From Bog-473 sp963788125 (GTDB lineage: Bacteria > Actinomycetota > Acidimicrobiia > Acidimicrobiales > RAAP-2), in the NCBI GenBank assembly GCA_963788125.1, contig CAWBFN010000002.1:744001-808000 (forward strand): a DNA stretch of 64,000 nucleotides. Direction: 5' to 3'. Below the pieces are notes generated by a model. That model had not been told where the DNA came from and did not search any database. It was given only the letters and a program-made list of their open reading frames with translations. The translations under genes and the position numbers were made by a program. Shown in pieces: positions 50,096 through 59,501 of this stretch (its first letter is position 1; each line of letters opens with the position of its first letter).

Positions 50096-50190
50096 CTCCC
50101 TCCCTCCCTTTCGTCGCAGCGCAGGCCCCCTCTAGCACAAGCCCACTCGCTCGACCCGGCCGCGGCGAGCTGTTGGCGGTGGCCCCTCGC

Positions 50191-51066
50191 TCAGACGGGC
50201 GGAAGGACCTCCTCCGCCCACGTGAGCAGCTGCGGCACGAGGAGCGTCCACCGCTCGAAGGCACCCTTCTGCTCACCCCTCTCGCGGCGCTTGGTCCCGT
50301 CGATCCATTCCGTATCGGGCCAGGGCGGCTCGACCAGCCGAGCGCCGGGAACCATCTGGGCTACCTGCTCGGATACCTCCCGTGGGTGCCACCAGTCGCT
50401 CGCCCCGCTGCGGAACACGATGGTGGGAATCCTGATGGCCGCGGCCTGCTTGGTCGACAAGCCGGGCACCGCCTCGCCGGCAACGGGGTAGTAGGCGGCC
50501 AGCCAGCGTTCCATCGTCTTCAGAAAGGTGTCCGGATCCTGGTCGAGGATGCGCTGCCGGTTGGAGGGATTCCGCCTGGTCACCTCTTCCCAGTCCCGCA
50601 GGTCGGCCACGGCTTCCGTCCCGCCCATGATGGTCGCCCGCATGGACGGTATGCAGTAGACGGCGCCCAGGTTCATGAGGCCGAACACCCCGCCGCTGAT
50701 CCACAGGATCGCCAACGCCTCGGCGACATCGGGATGGTTGGCGGCGGCCAGCATCGACACCCGGGCCCCGCCCGATCCGCCCATGAGCACCGCCGGCGCC
50801 ATATCGAGGTGGCGGAGCAGAGCAGCGAGGTGGTCCGCCTGCATCTGGGACTCCGTCGGACCTTCGAAGCAGACATCAGACTCTCCGCAATTGGGCCGGT
50901 CCCAGATGACAACCCGGTTGCCGGCGGACGCAATGGCCTCTGCGAGCGGCCGTATCCCGGGGTCCTCCTTGGGGAACCGACCCCCGGGAGTGATGATCCA
51001 CGGTCGGCCCTTGTCACCGATCACCTCGTACCCGAGCGTCAGACCGTCCACCTTCGCCGTAGCCAT
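50191..51066 (-). CDS. Alpha/beta hydrolase
   Basis: 291 residues. The nucleophile elbow is GGSGGA (Ser near 93) in VLMGGSGGARVSMLAA, after VVIWDRPNCGESDV, a strand-turn common in haloperoxidase- or ester-type hydrolases. The acid and histidine cannot be assigned safely: after the elbow a conserved DWW-H segment (SGASDWWHPREV) lies where the loop normally carries the acid. It begins MATAKVDGLTLGYEVIG. Probably an esterase or C-C hydrolase in the catabolic group around it; substrate unknown. It is 95 bases upstream of the SDR gene on the same strand. Confidence 0.8.
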   Translation of the reverse strand: MATAKVDGLTLGYEVIGDKGRPWIITPGGRFPKEDPGIRPLAEAIASAGNRVVIWDRPNCGESDVCFEGPTESQMQADHLAALLRHLDMAPAVLMGGSGGARVSMLAAANHPDVAEALAILWISGGVFGLMNLGAVYCIPSMRATIMGGTEAVADLRDWEEVTRRNPSNRQRILDQDPDTFLKTMERWLAAYYPVAGEAVPGLSTKQAAAIRIPTIVFRSGASDWWHPREVSEQVAQMVPGARLVEPPWPDTEWIDGTKRRERGEQKGAFERWTLLVPQLLTWAEEVLPPV

Positions 51067-51185
51067 GCGGCCGAGGATAAACGCCTACGCCCGAGCGCGC
51101 CACGAGGACGTGCCACCGCCCGCGGAGACCAAAGCTATGGAGCCTGTTGCTGCATGCTTGTAGTGCTGATTAGGCCCTGTGGTGA

Positions 51186-52370
51186 TTAGGCCCTGACTGC
51201 GACGTCGAGGAATCCGCGTTCGGGCCCCCGGACGAAGAAAGACGGTCCCATCTTGATGCCTCGCAGCTGGTATTCGGGGGCTCGGCGTAGCAGTTGCCCG
51301 ATGGCGACTCTTGTCTCGAGACGGGCGAGGGGAGCACCGAGACAGAGATGAGGGCCCCAGCCGAAGCCATAGTTGGCCTTCGCCTCGCGGTTGACGTCGA
51401 ACGTTCCAGGATCGACCCAGCGAGATGGATCGCGGTCGGCTGCGCCGATCAGGGCATGGACGATCTCACCCGAGGCTATCTGCGAGTCGCCGAGAGTCAT
51501 GTCGTGGACGGCGATGCGGGGAATGGACTGCACCGTGCCGCGCCAGCGAAGAACCTCTTCAATCGCTGCGGGTAGCAGCGTGGGGTCGTCGACGACGAGG
51601 CGTCGCTGCTCGGGATGTAGCTCGAGCGCGACGAGTGTGTTGGAGAGGACCTTGGCGGTCGTGTCGTACCCGGCAACGAGCAGGAGCACGGAAGCGGCAC
51701 GTACCTCCTCTTCGTCCATGGCGCCGGACTCCGCCATGGCAACCATGGCGGACAGCAGGTCGTCGGGCCGGTCGCGGCGGTGGCGGCGGATCTCGTCGCG
51801 CAAGTACTGATTGAGTTCGGTTGACGCCTGTTGAAGTGTGGCCCGAACGCCGGCGTCTTCGTGGCCCCATGCCAGGTTGCTGACGATCGTATTGGACCAC
51901 CGCCGAAAATCGGCGTGGCGGTCTTCGGGAACACCGAGCATCTCCGCCACAATGACCGTGGGGATCATGGTGAAATCGGCGATCAGGTCAAAACTTTCAT
52001 CACCATCGACCAGTGGCGTCAGTAACTCGTCGACCACGCCTCGGACCCGTGACTCCCAGTGCGCCACGGCGCTCCGGGTGAACAGGGGGGAAACACAGCT
52101 GCGCAGTCGCCGGTGCATCTCGCCGTCCACCGAGATCATGGTCGGGGCTTCGAACCAGGGAAGAATCTCCGGCGCGCTCGGGACGGCTGAGAAGTGCGCA
52201 CCGTCGTCGGTGAGCACGGTGGAGCAGTCATCGAACCCAGGTACCATCCACCCCTGGAGGATGCCGTTCCAGACCACCCGTCCCGTCGCGCGCACGCTCT
52301 CATAGTGCGGGAACGGATCCTCGACCACCGCAGAATCGAAAAAGTTGACGTCGAGCGTGTTTCGGTCCAT
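51186..52370 (-). CDS. Cytochrome P450
   Basis: 394 residues. The heme-binding loop is YGFGWGPHLCLGAPLAR with the proximal Cys343. The I-helix carries LLVAGYDTTAKVLSN (the AGxDTT type), and the conserved helix ends with AIEEVLRW. It inserts an oxygen atom into a hydrophobic substrate, with electrons delivered by a ferredoxin and reductase. ATG 52370 is chosen because GGAGGGG lies five bases upstream; a frame extended to 52427 has no such site. Membership in CYP families cannot be decided here. Neighbouring SDR, hydrolase and thioesterase genes fit a degradative role. Confidence 0.9.
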   Translation of the reverse strand: MDRNTLDVNFFDSAVVEDPFPHYESVRATGRVVWNGILQGWMVPGFDDCSTVLTDDGAHFSAVPSAPEILPWFEAPTMISVDGEMHRRLRSCVSPLFTRSAVAHWESRVRGVVDELLTPLVDGDESFDLIADFTMIPTVIVAEMLGVPEDRHADFRRWSNTIVSNLAWGHEDAGVRATLQQASTELNQYLRDEIRRHRRDRPDDLLSAMVAMAESGAMDEEEVRAASVLLLVAGYDTTAKVLSNTLVALELHPEQRRLVVDDPTLLPAAIEEVLRWRGTVQSIPRIAVHDMTLGDSQIASGEIVHALIGAADRDPSRWVDPGTFDVNREAKANYGFGWGPHLCLGAPLARLETRVAIGQLLRRAPEYQLRGIKMGPSFFVRGPERGFLDVAVRA

Positions 52371-52655
52371 CGGTTCCCCTCCAAGATCTTTCACCATGAG
52401 CGTCCGGCCGAGCCGAGCGGCGGACACTAGAGCTGTCCCGTTGTAGCGACCACCTGGGCCAACGATTGTCAGCTCCTTTCAGGCATGCTAGGGAGGAATG
52501 GTCCGGATCGCCAACAGCGATTGTTACGTCCCGCAATATGGATTGCACACCTGGGGCGCATCGCTGAGCTACGGGGTGGTCGAGGGCCAGATCGCCGGAG
52601 GCTCCGATCGGGGCCCGGCTTGAGCGCGCCTCCACGCAAACGGGCAACAAGGCTC

Positions 52656-53084
52656 TCAATCGTCCACGACCGTATAGATGCCGCTGGCTCGAACGACCCG
52701 TTGACCGTCACAGACGAGGTAGCAGTTCGCGAACACGTTCCGCCGTGATTGGTGCTGAATATCGGCCTGAGCATCCACCCAGTCGCCCACCCGTACGGGT
52801 CTCGCGAAGTCCACTGCGAGCCCAGCGGTGACGAGACCAAGGGCGCGACCAGCGACGGCACGAATGCCGTGACCGAGAGCCAAGTCCGCCAGGGCCACCA
52901 GCATCGCACCGTGCGCAGTACCCGCCGTATTGGTATGTCGTTCTTCGATCCGCAGGCCGAAGGTCGGTGGCACGTGTTGTTGCCGACGGACCCACAGCGG
53001 ACCGACGACGCTGAGAAACGGGCTGGACTCGAACATCTCGAATCCATCCGGGGCGTGCGGTTCGTCGAGCGTCACTGAGCACAT
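52656..53084 (-). CDS. Hotdog-fold thioesterase (PaaI-like)
   Basis: 142 residues. The core HGAMLVALADLALGHG follows the PaaI-type pattern with a long hydrophobic helix, preceded by TNTAGTA and followed by AVDFARPVRVGDWVDAQAD. Such enzymes cleave short acyl-CoA or aryl-CoA thioesters. Start ATG 53084 may be replaced by a GTG a few codons later. It sits between the P450 gene and the GGDEF-EAL gene on the same strand. Confidence 0.85.
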   Translation of the reverse strand: MCSVTLDEPHAPDGFEMFESSPFLSVVGPLWVRRQQHVPPTFGLRIEERHTNTAGTAHGAMLVALADLALGHGIRAVAGRALGLVTAGLAVDFARPVRVGDWVDAQADIQHQSRRNVFANCYLVCDGQRVVRASGIYTVVDD

Positions 53085-53168
53085 TCTTTCAGTTTCGAGA
53101 TACGGGCGGTTTGAGGCGACGCACGTCCGCCACGTTGCCAGATCAAGGCGCCGTTTCTTGCCCGCTGA

Positions 53169-55496
53169 TCAGAGTAAGGAGGGGAGGGGCACGGGAGTGC
53201 CAGGCGACTCCTCCAAGAGACGGCTCATGGCGTCGACGTCGAGTGGGCGTGCGAACAAGAATCCCTGGGCAGTGTCGACGTTCTCGGAGGCCAGCTGCGC
53301 GCGCTGGCCGTCGGTCTCGACGCCCTCGGCGACGGTTTCGAGCCCCAATGCCTTGCCCAGCTCGACCATGGCGTGGACGAGAGCGACCGCCTCTGAAGTG
53401 TCGGTGATCCCTGACACAAAGGACCGGTCGATCTTCAGCACGTCGATGGGGAACTGGCGCAGGTAGGCCAGTGACGAGTACCCGGTGCCGAAATCATCAA
53501 TGGCCAAACGCACCCCGAGTGCCTTGAGCAGCGTGAGCCGGCCAACGGTCTCTTCGACGTTGTGCATCAAGGTGGTCTCGGTGAGCTCCAAGACGCATAG
53601 GGCAGGATCGAAGCCGCTACTCGAGAGGGCTCCGTGCACGTCGGTGACGATCTGGTCGCGGTCGAGCTGTTTGGCCGAGACGTTGATCGAGACGGTGACG
53701 CGGTGGCCCTGGCGCTCCCAGGCCGCACCCTGTGTGCAGGCTTCGTGGAGCACCCATCGACCTACCGGAACGATCAGGCCACTCGCTTCGAGGGCCGGAA
53801 TGAAGTCATCGGGCAAAATTACCCCCCGGCTGGGGTGACGCCAGCGCAACAAGGCCTCGACGCTGGTAAAGGCCCCCGAGGACAGATCGTAGGTCGGCTG
53901 GTAGAGCAGAAAGAACTGGTTCTCGTAGAGGGCATCATGGAGATCTTTCTCCAACGTGAGGTGGTCATGGACGGCATCTTGCATCGCCGGGGCAAACACT
54001 ACGGCGCACTTCTTTCCGGCGGCCTTGGCCTGGTACAACGCAATGTCGGCGTCGCGCAGCAGCTCGTCAGGGGTGGCCCGCCTGCCCTCGGCGATGCCGA
54101 TACTGGCCGTCACCGAGAGGGGAGCTTCGATGTCGGCGATTTCGAACGGTGTGGCCAAGACGTCGAGGATGCGCTCGGCCACCACTTCGGCTCCGGCGGC
54201 CAAGGAGGCACCCTCGGCCAGCACGACGAACTCGTCACCGCCCAGACGCCCGACGGTGTCCTCTTGACGAATGGCGCTGGTCAAACGGGCTGCCACCGCG
54301 GCTAACAGTTTGTCCCCCGCCGCGTGGCCCAACGTGTCGTTCACGTCCTTGAAGTTGTCCAGATCCAAGAAGAAGACGGCCACCGGGGTGTACTCACGTC
54401 GGGAACGGGCCAGCATCTGATCGATCCGGTCGAGGATCAACGCCCGATTGGGCAGGTCGGTGAGAGGGTCGTGCAGCGCCAGGTGGTGGAGTTCTTTGGT
54501 GCGCTCTTCGACCAGCCCGAGAGCTCGAGAACGGCTCGTGCCCAGCACGTAGATCAACACCCCTAACAACAGGCTGAGCGCCAATCCTCCCAGCAACAGG
54601 GCCAGCGCGTTTGCATTTCCGAACACGCCGGACCCGTCTACCCTCGCGAAGGTCGTGACGTGCCATCCGTTGTGCAGGTCGATCGTCGACGATTGCGCTC
54701 CGGCCGGAGCCGAGCCTGTCCTGAAGGTGACCTTCTTCGAGCCCGATCCGTAGTGGAAGCTCACGGCGGTCCCCGTGTGTCCATCGAGGGCCTCGGTGAG
54801 CACGAAGCCTGGTCGGGTCGTCACGCCAACGAAACCGAGGACGGCGGCGGCGCGGGCTTCGGCGCTTGCTGGTATCGATCCACCGGGGTAGACCGGCGAG
54901 TCAACCGCCAGATACGAGACCTTGCCGAATGTGAACGGAATGTAGCTGAACGGGACGGAGATACTCTGGGCAATCAGTTTGGCTGCGTCTTTTCCGTAGT
55001 ATGCGCAGCTGTCATAGCCGAGTGGCACCGCTGGCCCACCGTCTAGGTACAGGAACTGACTCAGGCAGTAGGAGGGTCGATTCCCCGGGGGTGTTATCTG
55101 ATATGACTGCCCCGGCGTCAGGGATGTCGGCGGATCGGCGGTGATTCGAGCGACGAACTGGGGCAACGCGGCGGCCCGGACGAGAGCGATGAATCCCAGC
55201 TCTCCTACCTCGGGGTAGCGCGCCTTGACCTGCATTGAGTGGACCCAGTTCAAATATGTGGCGTTCGTGGCGTTCGGGTTGGCCGCGACGAATGCCTCCG
55301 TGCTGATCACCAAATTCGCCTCTTGCTGAATCGACAGCTTCAAGGATGAGGCGATCTCCATCGATGACGTGACGAACGCCTGGCGCGAACGCTGCGCGTC
55401 GGCGCGGGCCACGACGGAGGCACCGAGGGTTGATCCCACGACCCCGGCTGCCAGCAGTACTACCGCCGCGGCCAACCACACCCGTCGTGGGCTCAT
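53169..55496 (-). CDS. Membrane sensor GGDEF-EAL protein (CHASE-type input)
   Basis: 775 residues. An N-terminal helix (about residues 9-30) and a second one (about 300-325) enclose an extracellular domain of about 270 residues of the CHASE type. A GGDEF domain follows with an intact GGDEF at 419-423 (RLGGDEFVVL). The EAL domain has EAL at about 547-549 (SVEALLRW), DDFGTGYSSL and KIDRSFV. Both catalytic motifs look complete, so it may make or break cyclic-di-GMP in response to an outside signal. It reads away from the 55.5-55.9 kb gap that should contain its promoter. Confidence 0.92.
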   Translation of the reverse strand: MSPRRVWLAAAVVLLAAGVVGSTLGASVVARADAQRSRQAFVTSSMEIASSLKLSIQQEANLVISTEAFVAANPNATNATYLNWVHSMQVKARYPEVGELGFIALVRAAALPQFVARITADPPTSLTPGQSYQITPPGNRPSYCLSQFLYLDGGPAVPLGYDSCAYYGKDAAKLIAQSISVPFSYIPFTFGKVSYLAVDSPVYPGGSIPASAEARAAAVLGFVGVTTRPGFVLTEALDGHTGTAVSFHYGSGSKKVTFRTGSAPAGAQSSTIDLHNGWHVTTFARVDGSGVFGNANALALLLGGLALSLLLGVLIYVLGTSRSRALGLVEERTKELHHLALHDPLTDLPNRALILDRIDQMLARSRREYTPVAVFFLDLDNFKDVNDTLGHAAGDKLLAAVAARLTSAIRQEDTVGRLGGDEFVVLAEGASLAAGAEVVAERILDVLATPFEIADIEAPLSVTASIGIAEGRRATPDELLRDADIALYQAKAAGKKCAVVFAPAMQDAVHDHLTLEKDLHDALYENQFFLLYQPTYDLSSGAFTSVEALLRWRHPSRGVILPDDFIPALEASGLIVPVGRWVLHEACTQGAAWERQGHRVTVSINVSAKQLDRDQIVTDVHGALSSSGFDPALCVLELTETTLMHNVEETVGRLTLLKALGVRLAIDDFGTGYSSLAYLRQFPIDVLKIDRSFVSGITDTSEAVALVHAMVELGKALGLETVAEGVETDGQRAQLASENVDTAQGFLFARPLDVDAMSRLLEESPGTPVPLPSLL

Positions 55497-55888
55497 TGAC
55501 CCGACGCCTTCCCAGCTGGTGCCGAACGGCAGAGACAGTTGGGGAGTGGCAGTGACACTGACCGGCTACAAACCATGGAATATCCCTCTGGCACTCCCCG
55601 AAATAAACAACCGGCTGTGCGGACGTCCGAGGTGTACATCTAAATGCTACACCATTTTTTCGGGAAATCAGTATCTAGTGATTATTCCTCACAAGGGACA
55701 CACACACCACCGCCATCCTTCAGAGCACCATCCCCGTGGCCTGCCCGGGAACTTCACGAGAACGGCGGGGGTTCCCCGGCCTGAATGCGTGGAGAGTGTT
55801 TGTGAGACCAGCCCCGCAGTCATTCCGCATTGGCCCGGAAAAGGGGCCATCATGACGCAACCAGGAACTTCGGTCTCTCCGCGACGGC
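55497..55888. other. Non-coding interval between the GGDEF-EAL gene and the drug exporter
   Basis: 392 bases without a supported gene. The part from about 55560 to 55700 is clearly richer in A and T (e.g. a T6 run and ATTATTCC) and probably carries the minus-strand promoter of the GGDEF-EAL gene. At 55831-55849 a TGGCCC/GGGGCCA stem with a short A-rich loop may end transcription of the exporter gene, but no U-run follows. Nothing else was seen. Confidence 0.5.
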
Positions 55889-57397
55889 CTACGCCGCCGC
55901 GGGCTCCAGCTCCATGTCAGCCGCCTCAATCACCTGGGCAGGGGCCGGCGTACGGACGAAGAGCGCCACGATGGCCAGCGCCACGAGGGCAAACCCGGCG
56001 CCGGCCGCCATGGTCACGTCAATCCCATGCACCAGGGCCGTGCGGGCCGCCGTCCCGGCGCTGGCGGCCGTGCTGAGGCCGGCCGAGCGAGCGCTCGGAG
56101 TGACGGTGTCGAAGACGGTGACCAGTACGGCCAGACCAAGGGCGGCACCGAGTTGCTGCATCACGTTGACCAAGCCCGAGGCGGCGCCCGCGTCGGAAGG
56201 AGCTACGCCGGCTAGCCCGGCGGTGGTCAGGCTGACGAAGGAGATACCCATTCCGGTGCCGATCAAGATGAGGCTGACGAGTACCTGCGGGTACGTGGTA
56301 CTGGCATTCAGCTGAGTGGCGAGGAGCAGTCCGAGCGCCGAGCACGTGAGCCCCATCATCATCAGGACCTTTGCCGGGAAGCGGTTCACGAGCACCCGGC
56401 TGGTCAGCTGCGATGCCAGGAATACCGAGATGGGCGTGGGAAGGAACCCGATCCCCGTGATGAGGGAGGAGTGGCGCTGGATGTCCTGTAGGAACTGGGT
56501 GAGAAAGAAGATCATCCCGTACATCCCGGCGTAGCCGAGACCGCGGGCCACATTGGCCGAAGCGCGAGTCCGATCGGCCAGGATCCGGAGCGGGAGGATT
56601 GGTTCGGGGGCGGTCTTTTCGATCCGGACGAAGAGCCACAGCAGGACGACGCCCGCCACGAGCGGGATGAAGGTCAGGGGGGCCGCCCACCCGTCGCTCC
56701 CGGCTTCGACCAGGCCGAACACGACGGCGGTCATTCCAGCCGTGGAGGTAATAGCTCCGGTCAGGTCGAACCGCCCGTGGCGGCGTGGGGTCTCGACGAG
56801 CACCGCTCTACCTACCAGGAGCACGATCAGCCCGATGGGGACGTTGACGAACATCACCCAACGCCAGGACGCCCACTCGGTAAGCAGGCCGCCGGCCACC
56901 AGGCCCAGGGCGCCGCCCGCCGCCGAGACGGTCGTGAACAGGGCGATCGCCCTCACCCTCCCTGAACCCTCGGGGAAGAAGGTCGTGAGCAGGGCCAGGG
57001 CAGCCGGCGCGGCAAAGGCACCGCCCACCCCCTGCAGGGCTCGGGCGGCCAAGAGCATGGCGCCGGTAGTGGCGAATCCGCCGGCCAGCGAGCTCAGCGA
57101 GAACAGGGCGATCCCAGCCATGAATGTCCGCTTCCGGCCGAGCAGGTCACCCGAGCGGGCGCCGAGGAGGAGGAAGCCTCCGAAGGTGAGAACGTACGCG
57201 TTGAGCACCCACGAAAGCGACGAGTTCGAGAAATGAAGGCTGCGCTGAATGTGGGGCAGGGCGACGTTCACGATGGTGGCGTCGAGCACCACCATCAGCT
57301 GGGCGGTCAGTATGACGCCGAGGACCACCGAGGGGTTGCGTCGCCACCCGCTCTGCGCCTGCGGGACCGCCTGGGGGACGTTGAGTGTTGAGACCAT
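55889..57397 (-). CDS. DHA2-family (EmrB/QacA-like) multidrug exporter
   Basis: 502 residues with about 14 transmembrane helices, the size and count of DHA2 MFS transporters. Family motifs include LDATIVNVALPHIQRSLHFS at helix 1 and LSWVLNAYVLTFGGFLLLGARSGD with the motif-A-like loop GARSGDLLGRKR. It is a drug:proton antiporter probably conferring resistance to hydrophobic cations or similar compounds. The divergent tetR gene starts 115 bases away and shares an operator that overlaps its -10 region. Start ATG 57397 is close to the promoter. Confidence 0.9.
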   Translation of the reverse strand: MVSTLNVPQAVPQAQSGWRRNPSVVLGVILTAQLMVVLDATIVNVALPHIQRSLHFSNSSLSWVLNAYVLTFGGFLLLGARSGDLLGRKRTFMAGIALFSLSSLAGGFATTGAMLLAARALQGVGGAFAAPAALALLTTFFPEGSGRVRAIALFTTVSAAGGALGLVAGGLLTEWASWRWVMFVNVPIGLIVLLVGRAVLVETPRRHGRFDLTGAITSTAGMTAVVFGLVEAGSDGWAAPLTFIPLVAGVVLLWLFVRIEKTAPEPILPLRILADRTRASANVARGLGYAGMYGMIFFLTQFLQDIQRHSSLITGIGFLPTPISVFLASQLTSRVLVNRFPAKVLMMMGLTCSALGLLLATQLNASTTYPQVLVSLILIGTGMGISFVSLTTAGLAGVAPSDAGAASGLVNVMQQLGAALGLAVLVTVFDTVTPSARSAGLSTAASAGTAARTALVHGIDVTMAAGAGFALVALAIVALFVRTPAPAQVIEAADMELEPAAA

Positions 57398-57441
57398 TGA
57401 CGTGGGCCTTTCCGCTGGGTATCTTGGAGAAGCGGAAGCTT

Positions 57442-57472
57442 CCTCCGTATAGTATACGGAGGGTCCCTCCGT
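57442..57472. promoter_or_regulatory. TetR operator with overlapping divergent promoters
   Basis: Two overlapping perfect dyads: arms CCTCCGTATA (57442-57451) and TATACGGAGG (57453-57462) around one G, and arms ACGGAGGG (57456-57463) and CCCTCCGT (57465-57472) around one T. The half-site ACGGAGG therefore occurs three times in alternating orientation. Promoter elements are embedded: on the minus strand TTGCAA (57479-57474) and TATACT (57456-57451), 17 bases apart, drive the exporter. On the plus strand TTGGAG (57424-57429) and TATAGT (57448-57453), 18 bases apart, drive tetR. Bound repressor would block both. Confidence 0.82.
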
Positions 57473-57511
57473 TTTGCAAGACCATTTTTTCAGTCAGGGG
57501 TTGCCAAGGCC

Positions 57512-58108
57512 ATGAGTGGCCAACTCGAAGCGAGTGTCGATGAAGAACGCGCCGGCCGGTCTATGCGGGCCGATGCCCGGCGCAACTACGACAACCTCGT
57601 CGTTGCGGCGCGGAAGGTATTCGCCGACCAGGGCGGCGGCGCCTCGATGGAGGCCATCGCCAAGCAAGCGGGGGTGGGCGTTGGAACGCTTTACCGCCAC
57701 TTCCCCAAGCGGATCGACATCGTTGAGGCCGTCTACCGGGATGACGTCGAGGTACTGGTCGGCTCGGCCGAGCGGGGCCTGACCGACCTGGAGCCCTGGG
57801 CCGCTCTGGAGGCGTGGCTGCGGGCCTACGTGGACTACGGACGGTCCAAGCGCACGTTCTTGAACGAGTTGCACGAGGCCTTCGAGAAGAACCCCGACCT
57901 GAAACCTGCATCGAGAGACCGGATCTGGGACGCCTGCGAACGCGTGCTGCGTCGGGCCCAGGAGGCTGGGGAAGCCCGACGCGACATCGACGGCGCTGAC
58001 CTGATGCAACTCGTGTCGCCGATGTGCATGAACGGCACCCTCACCGCTGATCAGGGCGACCGGTTGCTGGCCATGGTGCTGGACGGCCTACGTCCGCCCC
58101 CGGCCTAG
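57512..58108 (+). CDS. TetR-family transcriptional regulator
   Basis: 198 residues. The N-terminal DNA-binding domain has ASMEAIAKQAGVGVGTLYRH, the TetR helix-turn-helix, near residues 50-70; the remaining helical domain binds a ligand and dimerises. The gene diverges from the DHA2 exporter and both promoters lie in the palindromic operator at 57442-57472, so it should repress the exporter and itself until a drug ligand releases it. ATG 57512 gives a normal N-terminus (a 40-residue lead with MSGQLEASVDEERAGRSM is a little long). Confidence 0.92.
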   Translation: MSGQLEASVDEERAGRSMRADARRNYDNLVVAARKVFADQGGGASMEAIAKQAGVGVGTLYRHFPKRIDIVEAVYRDDVEVLVGSAERGLTDLEPWAALEAWLRAYVDYGRSKRTFLNELHEAFEKNPDLKPASRDRIWDACERVLRRAQEAGEARRDIDGADLMQLVSPMCMNGTLTADQGDRLLAMVLDGLRPPPA

Positions 58109-58262
58109 CCGCACACGTCTGACCGCGGCTACGCGAATTCACTGCACTATCTGTAGGAGTGCGTGAAGCGAACGCGGCTAGTACGCTGACTGTGCCTCCG
58201 GAGCACGGTCTTTCCCGCGGTGCGAGGTGGTTGTCTCGACGTCCTCGTGAGACGATGCTGGA

Positions 58263-59201
58263 ATGGTCGTCCCGCTTATGCTGGCCACCTTGACCGACCG
58301 TCGCGACTTCGGTGACGAGTGGCTCCTGGAGCGCAAGCTCGATGGTGAGCGTTGCGTCGCACGCAAGGTGGGCGGCGACGTGCGACTCGAGTCGCGTACC
58401 GGCAAGGATCTCACCGGCACCTACCCGGAGGTCAGCGCCGCCGTGGCGGCTCAACATTCCCGGGACCTCCTGCTCGACGGGGAGGTGGTGGCATATGAAG
58501 GTGACCAGACGTCCTTCACCCGACTCCAGCAGCGTCTCGGGGCGACCAGACCGTCTCCCGAGCAGGTCGCCACCTATCCCGTCGTCTTCTGCGTCTTCGA
58601 CCTGTTGGAAGTGGACGGGGAGGATCTCACCGATCGGCCTCTCGTCGAGCGCCGCGCCCGGCTGACGAGGACGATCAGGTCGAACTCGGCATTGCAGCAC
58701 ACGGAGGCCTGGCGCGACGACTCTCAGCGACGGTTCGCCGAGGCCTGCCGATCCGGCTGGGAGGGGCTCATCGCGAAGCGCGCCGACGCACCGTACGTCG
58801 CCGGCCGCTCGAAGTACTGGTTGAAGCTGAAATGCGTCTGGGAGCAGGAGTTCGTAGTCGGGGGTTACACCGATCCCCGAGGCAGCCGGACGGGCTTTGG
58901 TGCCCTGCTCGTCGGCTACTACGAGCAGGGCACCCTCCGCTACGCCGGCAAGGTAGGTACTGGCTACTCCGAGGCGACACTCCGCGACCTCGGTATTCGG
59001 CTACGGGAGCTGGAGACGGCCGAGCCGGCGTTTGTGGACGCGCGACCACTGCCCCGCGGCGCGCACTGGGTGCGTCCAGACCTCGTCGCTCAGATCGGAT
59101 TTGCCGAATGGACCAGCGACGCTCGGCTGCGCCAGCCGCGCTTTCTCGGGCTTCGCGACGACAAGAGCCCGACAGAGGTCGTCCGAGAGCGACCCCAGTG
59201 A
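58263..59201 (+). CDS. ATP-dependent DNA ligase (LigC/LigD ligase-domain type)
   Basis: 312 residues. Motif I is ERKLDGER with the AMP-accepting K25; other nucleotidyltransferase motifs are RTGKDLTGTYPEV, LLLDGEVVAYEG, VVFCVFDLLEVDG, EGLIAKRADAPY and WLKLKC. The C-terminal OB fold runs from about residue 200 (FVVGGYTDPRGSRTGF). Stand-alone ligases of this size in Actinobacteria join breaks in non-homologous end joining or base-excision repair, with or without Ku; no ku gene is visible here. A start at ATG 58278 is also possible. Confidence 0.9.
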   Translation: MVVPLMLATLTDRRDFGDEWLLERKLDGERCVARKVGGDVRLESRTGKDLTGTYPEVSAAVAAQHSRDLLLDGEVVAYEGDQTSFTRLQQRLGATRPSPEQVATYPVVFCVFDLLEVDGEDLTDRPLVERRARLTRTIRSNSALQHTEAWRDDSQRRFAEACRSGWEGLIAKRADAPYVAGRSKYWLKLKCVWEQEFVVGGYTDPRGSRTGFGALLVGYYEQGTLRYAGKVGTGYSEATLRDLGIRLRELETAEPAFVDARPLPRGAHWVRPDLVAQIGFAEWTSDARLRQPRFLGLRDDKSPTEVVRERPQ

Positions 59202-59435
59202 GCACGGGATCCGGTGCTCATCAGCCGGCAGTATCGGGTCAAGGTGTGCGAGTCGCATTGGCGGTGCGTGTGGCGGAGGTGCTAACCACGCGAGCCATCT
59301 AGCGGACTCTTCATCCAGACTCTCGTGCCGCCATCCATCTTTGTGGTAGTCCTTGCCGTGGTCGCGCACTGCCGTCTTCTGTTCCGCTCGTTTCCGAACG
59401 ATACGAAGCTCCTCGAGAGTGTGCTCAAGGTTCAT
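59001..59435 (-). CDS. Hypothetical protein overlapping the ligase 3' end
   Basis: 144 residues. The first 45 or so are plausible coding sequence (MNLEHTLEELRIVRKRAEQK, then a region rich in His, Asp and Lys) and follow GGAGAAGAGAACG in front of the ATG. The last 65 residues overlap the ligase gene on the other strand, where the ligase frame is certain, so that part is probably a shadow. It may be a short gene that has lost its own end. No function recognised. Confidence 0.3.
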   Translation of the reverse strand: MNLEHTLEELRIVRKRAEQKTAVRDHGKDYHKDGWRHESLDEESARWLAWLAPPPHAPPMRLAHLDPILPADEHRIPCSLGSLSDDLCRALVVAKPEKARLAQPSVAGPFGKSDLSDEVWTHPVRAAGQWSRVHKRRLGRLQLP

Positions 59436-59501
59436 CGTTCTCTTCTCCGTTAGTGTGTTGAGTTGTAGAGACTGTTCGACACGCGCATCAGCGTGCTCCC
59501 A

